A stretch of DNA of 64,000 bases, taken from Paraphysomonas bandaiensis. Its lineage: Eukaryota > Chrysophyceae. Position numbers and translations under genes: made by a program. Shown in pieces: positions 55,071 to 64,000 of the stretch. How positions within the stretch are numbered: the stretch's first letter is position 1; every line of letters starts with the position of its first letter. The stretch lies in the NCBI GenBank assembly GCA_965644295.1, contig CBFFRP010000110.1, forward strand, positions 1-64,000. The letters are read 5' to 3'. Under the pieces are notes generated by a model, which made no database searches, was not told where the DNA came from, and saw only the letters and a list, made by a program, of their open reading frames with translations.

Positions 55071-55598
55071 ATGTTATCTCCAACCACTGTTTCGGACGAA
55101 ATACTATGTGGTAATCGCGTACTTCTACGAGCAATGGGTGAAGAACAAGGAAATTCTACCATAACAGGACAAGTTGTTGAGCTCAAAGATGGCACTGCAT
55201 CAGTTTCGGTCGACGACTCAGGACAAGTTATAAGTGTACCAGTGAAAGATCTAAAAAACTTACCGCGAAGGTTTGCTGGAACCCTAATGAAGTATTCAAC
55301 GAAGGGAATACTGAAGAACTGGAAGGTTCGATATTTCGAAGTTTGGTCCAACACACTGACCTATCGCGAGGAGAATACTCCGACATACAAAGGAGAGTTA
55401 ACTATTACGCCTCAAACTGAAATTGTGAGTTTTGAGTTCAGAACCCCGAGGGAGCAGCCTCCTTTAAAGTATGCATTTGGAATTTTAAATGATGGAAAAG
55501 TTTTTCGTGTGTGTTCGGATGACGCAGAACAAATAGAAGAACTGAAACGAGCCCTTCAAGATGCTATTAATGATTCAGTGATGTACGTACCTCTGTAG
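55071..55598 (+). CDS. PH-domain protein with N-terminal small barrel
   Basis: A single exon of 175 residues. Residues ~12-62 form a small beta-rich module (GNRVLLRAMGEEQGN, then GQVVELKDGTASVSVDD) like a Tudor/KOW/SH3-type barrel. Residues ~66-168 are a pleckstrin homology domain: FAGTLMKYSTKGILKNWKVR, YFEVWSNTLTYRE, a variable loop, FGILNDGKVFRVCSD, and the C-terminal helix EQIEELKRALQDAI with hydrophobic spacing. PH domains commonly bind phosphoinositides. The Lys/Arg pattern in strands 1-2 (KYSTKGILKNWKVR) is compatible with this. No enzyme domain is present, so it may act as a membrane-targeting adaptor. The true partner is unknown. Confidence 0.82.
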   Translation: MLSPTTVSDEILCGNRVLLRAMGEEQGNSTITGQVVELKDGTASVSVDDSGQVISVPVKDLKNLPRRFAGTLMKYSTKGILKNWKVRYFEVWSNTLTYREENTPTYKGELTITPQTEIVSFEFRTPREQPPLKYAFGILNDGKVFRVCSDDAEQIEELKRALQDAINDSVMYVPL

Positions 55599-56332
55599 TT
55601 ATGTATAAGTATTATAATACCACGCTATTGTTTATATGTACACGAATTGGGATTGTAATGACAGATCGATGATGCAATCAAGCTTAGTGAGGTTATTAGC
55701 TTATTACCAATAGATAAGTATTCAATGCAGCAGTATATGCGTATATGCCTACTATTGTTTACGGCTCTACATACAAATGATAAAACACCGTAACTTCGAG
55801 TCTTAAACCAAGTTATACATTTAGCAGCAATTTTGTGAGGTTGATTAGCGTCGATACCATATGAAACACCACGCAATTCTATGCTAGGTACATTAAGTAT
55901 TATTCACTGTGTTCTTTGCCGATCACTTTAATCCCTAAACGCCTTTTAGAAAGCATTTCTGTGATATGTAAACAAGTAAAAGGCGTTCCAGAATATTAAT
56001 ACAATGCTGCATTTATCTCTACTATAGAATGGTGAACTGTTGACCTAAGCCAATCATGTTAACAATCTACACTCTACAGTAGCTGCCATTAAATATAGCA
56101 GCACGTAAGCTACATCACAATAAAATTAACCACCACTTCTATGATGTTTTCCAATCCTAGCAAAGTATAATCATGACATATTACGTTACGAAAACGAAGC
56201 CAGATAAAAATATTGCCAGCATCACAGATGTCGGCTACAACACGCTTGGAAGAGTTTTTATACGAATATGTATATCATTACGTTGTGCATGAACACTAGT
56301 CGTGTGGATAGATGTACTCCTGATATGTGAAC
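55599..56332. other. Intergenic, no gene seen
   Basis: 3' flanks of two convergent genes (PH-domain gene and the unknown 6-exon gene). The open frame at 55625-55876 lacks coding character. Confidence 0.6.
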
Positions 56333-57267
56333 TCAAAAGTCTTCCTCCAAAAACTTGAGCTCATCAATTCTTTGAATTGCGGAATCTTCGGCAATAGCTT
56401 CCCACTCCGAGATCCAACTTGATTGTGATGGGTTATCATCTAAATTATGATATTCAATAAACTACACCGGCTATCCCAATATAGGAACACTCACCTGCAT
56501 GACGTACTTCCTCATCAGATAGAAGTGCAATTCCGGCATGCTCATGGCAGCATAGCAGTCGGCTATCATCGGCAGAGCGAATGCATATCCTAGTTGCTTC
56601 TACAAAGACAATTACAATAGTGGTACAAGATTTATACCCTACCCGAGCTATGTTTATTTGCAGATGGCGCAAGACTTACGGTCCATTCCGCAGCATAGCC
56701 TAAAATGCTTTATCAAGCAAGGCCATTAGATTGAAAGGCTGTACATACTGTTATTCTCAGATAGCTCCAGATCACTAGTCAAAAACATGGGCTTTTCACC
56801 TATTTCCTGTATTGTAACAAATTAACAACATAAAACTATTTTATGATGTTGCATACGCTGCACTGAATTACTACGGTAGCGGGACCATTCGAACTGTCCA
56901 TCTTCAGAAACCTAAGAGAGTGTTAAACAACTATATAGACTTGTATTTCGCACCTCCATAAACTTCCATGACTTTCATAATTTCCTAGGCTAATAGTTTT
57001 ATTAGAAAACGAGCCTACTATTGCAGAGGGCCATGCGCCAAGCACATGAGATCGATCACTTCCGACAGATATTAAGCAATAATGCTCAAAGATGCGTTCT
57101 ACACTATGATCGCGATTACTAGTCAACGATTTGGAAGGCTCGGGGCATATTTTCATAAAAAGCTCTTCTTGCTCTTCACGATATTGTGAAATAACTCTTT
57201 TGATATTTTCTACAGATTTCAGGGCATTAATATCGAGGAAAACGTTTGAGTTCCCACCGTTCTCCAT
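56333..57267 (-). CDS. Unknown 6-exon protein, 231 residues
   Basis: Model: 56954-57267, 56857-56911, 56749-56806, 56643-56699, 56495-56599, 56333-56439. It opens with a short acidic helix (ENIKRVISQYREEQEELFMK), then a mixed region (HYCLISVGSDRSHVLGAWPS), and ends in an acidic helix (AIQRIDELKFLEEDF). The alternating hydrophobic pattern in the middle suggests beta strands. No family is recognised. Exon 4's donor is ambiguous. GTAGGG at 56642 gives the frame used here, with a 43-nt intron and an acidic end. GTAAGT further upstream would shift the frame and give a basic, less protein-like tail. Head to head with the coiled-coil gene at 57771. Confidence 0.55.
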
Positions 57268-57770
57268 TTACTTACGCTTCACGAAAGATATAAGAGCAGT
57301 GGAGAGTGGGTGAGATATAAATGAAGTTGGTTATCTAGGCAGTCACCACCACCAAGAATTGCAGTTGAAAACTCTAATTACAATAATATATAATATAAAC
57401 AGCTCACGTCTGCTGCTATCAACTGCTAAAAATCCTCATTATCCAAAGTGAAGCCAAACGGTGCGTATACCATATACCGGTACAGTATATGGTATACTTC
57501 TGTGTATATACCGTCTACTTCCTACTCCTGCGATGCAAAAATACACTCACTGGTACAGTATACAGCAGAGCGCAGGAGTATACAGCCTGCGGAGGCGCAG
57601 TCCAGGCAATCTACAAAGATAGTGATGCAATTCCTGTGAGAGTTCCGTCAAATGAAGAAATAATACTATAGGTTGCGGTAACAGGCAACGACCCTAACAT
57701 TATTCCTATATTGCACATATATTGAGTAGCAGTTCAACCACTGTTCATCGACGATTCCTGGAATTTTACC
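57268..57770. promoter_or_regulatory. Divergent intergenic region, unknown gene / exon-array gene
   Basis: 503 bp. It contains several GGTATAC/GTATACC palindromes and repeated TATACAG-like words at ~57465-57590. Both promoters should lie here. Confidence 0.35.
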
Positions 57771-60700
57771 ATGGAGGAGGAACTCCGAGATCAACTCGTG
57801 GAAAAAGACAAAATAATACAAGCTTTAAAAGAAAAAACGAAAGCTTATGTACAGAAAATTAAAAACGAACATATTGAGGAAGTGAACAGAGAAAAGGAGA
57901 ATTCGAAGCAAGCTCAGGTGGAAATAATCATGAAGAAAAGGTTGGTCGATGGGCTAATGATCTATACAGGATAAGGTGGATGCTGCAAAGGCATATATAC
58001 TGAAAATTCGACAAGATTTTCAAAATGAAATAGAATCGAACACAAAACAGATGGATTCTTTAAAGGAAGAGCTCAATAGTACGATATCTTCGAAACTGGC
58101 ACTTCAGGTGAAAAACACGGTCACCATAACACTAAACTTCAGCATCGCTTACATATCATCACAAAGAAGTACATGTCATGACCATTTTCGATGCATTGTA
58201 TGTGTGGAGTATGTAAGTGTATATTCTGTACAGGATGAGCTGGCATCACTAGCTGCTGCAAAGGAGGTCTGTGAAGCTACTAACCAGTCACAGAAGGAAG
58301 AGTTAGAGAAGTTGAAGCATGAATTGTCTATGTGTGAGGAAGATCGGTCTCATCAGGTGGAGTCTCTTCGTGAGGAGTTGTCAACTTTGGAGAGAAAACA
58401 TCAAGAGGAACGTGAGCAAGCGGATGGTGCGGACAATAGCTTACGTTTACGTCTGGAGCAGTTGCAGGTGTGTATAATTTAATGTGTGTGATGTATGAAA
58501 GCTATGATGGGCGTGTCTTTGTCGAGACAAGCTTTAAGCATGTAGATGAAATTGTTGATGCATTGTATGTGTGGAGTATGTAAGTGTATATTCTGTACAG
58601 GATGAGCTGGCATCACTAGCTGCTGCAAAGGAGGCCTGTGAAGCTACTAACCAGTCACAGAAGGAAGAGTTGGAGAAGTTGAAGCATGAGTTGTCTATGT
58701 GTGAGGAAGATCGGTCTCATCAGGTGGAGTCTCTTCGTGAGGAGTTGTCAACTTTGGAGAGAAAACATCAAGAGGAACGTGAGCAAGCGGATGGTGCGGA
58801 CAATAGCTTACGTTTACGTCTGGAGCAGTTGCAGGTGTGTATAATTTAATGTGTGTGATGTATGAAAGCTATGACGGGCGTGTCTTTGCCGAGACAAGCT
58901 TTAAGCATGTAGATGAAATTGTTGATGCATTGTATGTGTGGAGTATGTAAGTGTATATTCTGTACAGGATGAGCTGGCATCACTAGCTGCTGCAAAGGAG
59001 GCCTGTGAAGCTACTAACCAGTCACAGAAGGAAGAGTTAGAGAAGTTGAAGCATGAGTTGTCTATGTGTGAGGAAGATCGGTCTCATCAGGTGGAGTCTC
59101 TTCGTGAGGAGTTGTCAACTTTGGAGAGAAAACATCAAGAGGAACGTGAGCAAGCGGATGGTGCGGACAATAGCTTACGTTTACGTCTGGAGCAGTTGCA
59201 GGTGTGTATAATTTAATGTGTGTGATGTATGAAAGCTATGATGGGCGTGTCTTTGTCGAGACAAGCTTTAAGCATGTAGATGAAATTGTTGATGCATTGT
59301 ATGTGTGGAGTATTTAAGTGTATATTCTGTACAGGATGAGCTGGCATCACTAGCTGCTGCAAAGGAGGCCTGTGAAGCTACTAACCAGTCACAGAAGGAA
59401 GAGTTAGAGAAGTTGAAGCATGAGTTGTCTATGTGTGAGGAAGATCGGTCTCATCAGGTGGAGTCTCTTCGTGAGGAGTTGTCAACTTTGGAGAGAAAAC
59501 ATCAAGAGGAACGTGAGCAAGCGGATGGTGCGGACAATAGCTTACGTTTACGTCTGGAGCAGTTGCAGGTGTGTATAATTTAATGTGTGTGATGTATGAA
59601 AGCTATGACGGGCGTGTCTTTGCCGAGACAAGCTTTAAGCATGTAGATGAAATTGTTGATGCATTGTATGTGTGGAGTATGTAAGTGTATATTCTGTACA
59701 GGATGAGCTGGCATCACTAGCTGCTGCAAAGGAGGCCTGTGAAGCTACTAACCAGTCACAGAAGGAAGAGTTAGAGAAGTTGAAGCATGAGTTGTCTATG
59801 TGTGAGGAAGATCGGTCTCATCAGGTGGAGTCTCTTCGTGAGGAGTTGTCAACTTTGGAGAGAAAACATCAAGAGGAACGTGAGCAAGCGGATGGTGCGG
59901 ACAATAGCTTACGTTTACGTCTGGAGCAGTTGCAGGTGTGTATAATTTAATGTGTGTGATGTATGAAAGCTATGATGGGCGTGTCTTTGTCGAGACAAGC
60001 TTTAAGCATGTAGATGAAATTGTTGATGCATTGTATGTGTGGAGTATTTAAGTGTATATTCTGTACAGGATGAGCTGGCATCACTAGCTGCTGCAAAGGA
60101 GGCCTGTGAAGCTACTAACCAGTCACAGAAGGAAGAGTTAGAGAAGTTGAAGCATGAGTTGTCTATGTGTGAGGAAGATCGGTCTCATCAGGTGGAGTCT
60201 CTTCGTGAGGAGTTGTCAACTTTGGAGAGAAAACATCAAGAGGAACGTGAGCAAGCGGATGGTGCGGACAATAGCTTACGTTTACGTCTGGAGCAGTTGC
60301 AGGTGTGTATAATTTAATGTGTGTGATGTATGAAAGCTATGATGGGCGTGTCTTTGTCGAGACAAGCTTTAAGCATGTAGATGAAATTGTTGATGCATTG
60401 TATGTGTGGAGTATTTAAGTGTATATTCTGTACAGGATGAGCTGGCATCACTAGCTGCTGCAAAGGAGGCCTGTGAAGCTACTAACCAGTCACAGAAGGA
60501 AGAGTTAGAGAAGTTGAAGCATGAGTTGTCTATGTGTGAGGAAGATCGGTCTCATCAGGTGGAGTCTCTTCGTGAGGAGTTGTCAACTTTGGAGAGAAAA
60601 CATCAAGAGGAACGTGAGCAAGCGGATGGTGCGGACAATAGCTTACGTTTACGTCTGGAGCAGTTGCAGGTGTGTATAATTTAATGTGTGTGATGTATGA

Positions 60701-63700
60701 AAGCTATGATGGGCGTGTCTTTGCCGAGACAAGCTTTAAGCATGTAGATGAAATTGTTGATGCATTGCATGTGTGGAGTATGTAAGTGTATATTCTGTAC
60801 AGGATGAGCTGGCATCACTAGCTGCTGCAAAGGAGGCCTGTGAAGCTACTAACCAGTCACAGAAGGAAGAGTTAGAGAAGTTGAAGCATGAGTTGTCTAT
60901 GTGTGAGGAAGATCGGTCTCATCAGGTGGAGTCTCTTCGTGAGGAGTTGTCAACTTTGGAGAGAAAACATCAAGAGGAACGTGAGCAAGCGGATGGTGCG
61001 GACAATAGCTTACGTTTACGTCTGGAGCAGTTGCAGGTGTGTATAATTTAATGTGTGTGATGTATGAAAGCTATGATGGGCGTGTCTTTGTCGAGACAAG
61101 CTTTAAGCATGTAGATGAAATTGTTGATGCATTGTATGTGTGGAGTATTTAAGTGTATATTCTGTACAGGATGAGCTGGCATCACTAGCTGCTGCAAAGG
61201 AGGCCTGTGAAGCTACTAACCAGTCACAGAAGGAAGAGTTAGAGAAGTTGAAGCATGAGTTGTCTATGTGTGAGGAAGATCGGTCTCATCAGGTGGAGTC
61301 TCTTCGTGAGGAGTTGTCAACTTTGGAGAGAAAACATCAAGAGGAACGTGAGCAAGCGGATGGTGCGGACAATAGCTTACGTTTACGTCTGGAGCAGTTG
61401 CAGGTGTGTATAATTTAATGTGTGTGATGTATGAAAGCTATGATGGGCGTGTCTTTGTCGAGACAAGCTTTAAGCATGTAGATGAAATTGTTGATGCATT
61501 GCATGTGTGGAGTATGTAAGTGTATATTCTGTACAGGATGAGCTGGCATCACTAGCTGCTGCAAAGGAGGCCTGTGAAGCTACTAACCAGTCACAGAAGG
61601 AAGAGTTAGAGAAGTTGAAGCATGAGTTGTCTATGTGTGAGGAAGATCGGTCTCATCAGGTGGAGTCTCTTCGTGAGGAGTTGTCAACTTTGGAGAGAAA
61701 ACATCAAGAGGAACGTGAGCAAGCGGATGGTGCGGACAATAGCTTACGTTTACGTCTGGAGCAGTTGCAGGTGTGTATAATTTAATGTGTGTGATGTATG
61801 AAAGCTATGATGGGCGTGTCTTTGTCGAGACAAGCTTTAAGCATGTAGATGAAATTGTTGATGCATTGCATGTGTGGAGTATGTAAGTGTATATTCTGTA
61901 CAGGATGAGCTGGCATCACTAGCTGCTGCAAAGGAGGCCTGTGAAGCTACTAACCAGTCACAGAAGGAAGAGTTAGAGAAGTTGAAGCATGAGTTGTCTA
62001 TGTGTGAGGAAGATCGGTCTCATCAGGTGGAGTCTCTTCGTGAGGAGTTGTCAACTTTGGAGAGAAAACATCAAGAGGAACGTGAGCAAGCGGATGGTGC
62101 GGACAATAGCTTACGTTTACGTCTGGAGCAGTTGCAGGTGTGTATAATTTAATGTGTGTGATGTATGAAAGCTATGATGGGCGTGTCTTTGTCGAGACAA
62201 GCTTTAAGCATGTAGATGAAATTGTTGATGCATTGTATGTGTGGAGTATTTAAGTGTATATTCTGTACAGGATGAGCTGGCATCACTAGCTGCTGCAAAG
62301 GAGGCCTGTGAAGCTACTAACCAGTCACAGAAGGAAGAGTTAGAGAAGTTGAAGCATGAGTTGTCTATGTGTGAGGAAGATCGGTCTCATCAGGTGGAGT
62401 CTCTTCGTGAGGAGTTGTCAACTTTGGAGAGAAAACATCAAGAGGAACGTGAGCAAGCGGATGGTGCGGACAATAGCTTACGTTTACGTCTGGAGCAGTT
62501 GCAGGTGTGTATAATTTAATGTGTGTGATGTATGAAAGCTATGATGGGCGTGTCTTTGTCGAGACAAGCTTTAAGCATGTAGATGAAATTGTTGATGCAT
62601 TGTATGTGTGGAGTATTTAAGTGTATATTCTGTACAGGATGAGCTGGCATCACTAGCTGCTGCAAAGGAGGCCTGTGAAGCTACTAACCAGTCACAGAAG
62701 GAAGAGTTAGAGAAGTTGAAGCATGAGTTGTCTATGTGTGAGGAAGATCGGTCTCATCAGGTGGAGTCTCTTCGTGAGGAGTTGTCAACTTTGGAGAGAA
62801 AACATCAAGAGGAACGTGAGCAAGCGGATGGTGCGGACAATAGCTTACGTTTACGTCTGGAGCAGTTGCAGGTGTGTATAATTTAATGTGTGTGATGTAT
62901 GAAAGCTATGATGGGCGTGTCTTTGTCGAGACAAGCTTTAAGCATGTAGATGAAATTGTTGATGCATTGTATGTGTGGAGTATTTAAGTGTATATTCTGT
63001 ACAGGATGAGCTGGCATCACTAGCTGCTGCAAAGGAGGCCTGTGAAGCTACTAACCAGTCACAGAAGGAAGAGTTAGAGAAGTTGAAGCATGAGTTGTCT
63101 ATGTGTGAGGAAGATCGGTCTCATCAGGTGGAGTCTCTTCGTGAGGAGTTGTCAACTTTGGAGAGAAAACATCAAGAGGAACGTGAGCAAGCGGATGGTG
63201 CGGACAATAGCTTACGTTTACGTCTGGAGCAGTTGCAGGTGTGTATAATTTAATGTGTGTGATGTATGAAAGCTATGATGGGCGTGTCTTTGTCGAGACA
63301 AGCTTTAAGCATGTAGATGAAATTGTTGATGCATTGTATGTGTGGAGTATTTAAGTGTATATTCTGTACAGGATGAGCTGGCATCACTAGCTGCTGCAAA
63401 GGAGGCCTGTGAAGCTACTAACCAGTCACAGAAGGAAGAGTTAGAGAAGTTGAAGCATGAGTTGTCTATGTGTGAGGAAGATCGGTCTCATCAGGTGGAG
63501 TCTCTTCGTGAGGAGTTGTCAACTTTGGAGAGAAAACATCAAGAGGAACGTGAGCAAGCGGATGGTGCGGACAATAGCTTACGTTTACGTCTGGAGCAGT
63601 TGCAGGTGTGTATAATTTAATGTGTGTGATGTATGAAAGCTATGATGGGCGTGTCTTTGTCGAGACAAGCTTTAAGCATGTAGATGAAATTGTTGATGCA

Positions 63701-64000
63701 TTGTATGTGTGGAGTATTTAAGTGTATATTCTGTACAGGATGAGCTGGCATCACTAGCTGCTGCAAAGGAGGCCTGTGAAGCTACTAACCAGTCACAGAA
63801 GGAAGAGTTAGAGAAGTTGAAGCATGAGTTGTCTATGTGTGAGGAAGATCGGTCTCATCAGGTGGAGTCTCTTCGTGAGGAGTTGTCAACTTTGGAGAGA
63901 AAACATCAAGAGGAACGTGAGCAAGCGGATGGTGCGGACAATAGCTTACGTTTACGTCTGGAGCAGTTGCAGGTGTGTATAATTTAATGTGTGTGATGTA
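57771..64000 (+). CDS. Giant coiled-coil protein built from tandem duplicated exons (3' partial)
   Basis: Exon 1 (57771-57917, 49 codons) and exon 2 (57970-58107, 46 codons) are unique. From 58234 on, an identical-length exon of 234 bp (78 codons) recurs every 367 bp, 16 times in the window (58234, 58601, 58968 ... 63739). All junctions are phase 0 with clean GTGTGT...TACAG introns of 133 nt. The frame therefore stays open through any number of units, giving at least 1343 residues. Each unit reads DELASLAAAKEACEATNQSQ, then KEELEKLKHELSMCEEDRSH, then a long Glu/Arg/Gln helix ending RLRLEQLQ. It is classic heptad-like coiled coil, of golgin/tether or fibrous style. Unit 1 has Val for Ala in EACEA. 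The gene continues past the right edge, so the C-terminus and family are unknown. Each exon could also be skipped without frame loss. Confidence 0.85.
58234..64000 (+). repeat. 367-bp exon+intron tandem array, 16 or more copies
   Basis: The period is exactly 367 bp over the whole run (234-bp exon plus 133-bp intron). Copies differ only at a few sites, mostly in the intron: GTATGTAAG versus GTATTTAAG before the acceptor, TTTGTCGAG versus TTTGCCGAG, GATGGG versus GACGGG, and GCATTGTATG versus GCATTGCATG. The half-intron before unit 1 shares only its last ~50 bp with the others. Confidence 0.98.

Noticed and set aside
58571-63987. Fifteen separate 92-codon genes, one per repeat unit
   Set aside because: Each frame begins at a non-ATG codon inside the intron and ends just past the donor. 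They are exons of one gene.
58234-64000. Regular repeats that might suggest a CRISPR array or satellite DNA
   Set aside because: Units are 367 bp, code for a continuous coiled coil with splice sites at each border, and have no unique spacers.

Overview
This is a nuclear DNA window from a eukaryote, most likely a flagellated protist. Three gene models have ciliary or flagellar signatures: a CFAP97-family protein, an ASH-domain protein and an axonemal-dynein-light-chain-like coiled-coil protein. The genes are densely packed and rich in very short GT-AG introns, mostly 43-63 nt. The genome is moderately AT-rich and carries Ty1/copia retrotransposons. A seven-bladed FG-GAP surface protein and this gene style resemble stramenopiles, but I cannot fix the lineage from the sequence alone.

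Layout. 0.8-5.4 kb: two head-to-head putative ciliary genes. 6.2-10.5 kb: a patch of mobile-element debris, with a decayed C-rich gene carrying two OTU-protease-like segments, a Tudor/chromo-like open frame, a Ty3/gypsy RNase H relic, and two short SINE-like inserts with exact target-site duplications. 10.5-15.5 kb: a Ty1/copia element lacking most of its 5' LTR. 16.1-18.1 kb: an FG-GAP membrane protein, head to head with an intact 17-exon BUB1/Mad3-type checkpoint kinase (18.4-23.7 kb). 23.9-29.1 kb: a second, complete copia element with the same translation as the first and a 5-bp target duplication. 29.2-30.3 kb: a Golgi-type glycosyltransferase. 31.3-35.4 kb: a 16-exon flagellar-type coiled-coil gene, head to head with a SURF6/RRP14 ribosome-biogenesis gene. 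39.8-42.7 kb: a LIM protein made of five near-identical 164-residue repeats plus one divergent LIM domain. 44.9-45.2 kb: a tiny three-exon single-membrane-span gene. 46.9-48.5 kb: a 1.66-kb inserted element flanked by 15-bp direct repeats, ending in the same sequence as the SINE-like inserts. 49.2-54.6 kb: a 13-exon SKI2 RNA helicase, head to head with a PH-domain gene. 56.3-57.3 kb: an unknown 6-exon gene, head to head with a coiled-coil gene. The coiled-coil gene contains at least 16 tandem copies of a 367-bp exon-plus-intron unit and runs off the right edge.

Cell roles covered include flagellar structure, the spindle checkpoint (BUB1-type), cytoplasmic mRNA decay (SKI2), ribosome assembly (SURF6) and probable Golgi glycosylation. 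Two themes stand out. Five gene pairs share divergent intergenic spaces of about 300-620 bp. Three genes carry young, frame-preserving internal tandem arrays: Cdc20-binding-type ABBA motifs in the BUB1 gene, LIM domains, and whole exon-intron units in the coiled-coil gene. All spliced models were built by hand from splice signals and reading-frame continuity. Each closes to a whole number of codons, but none has transcript support here.
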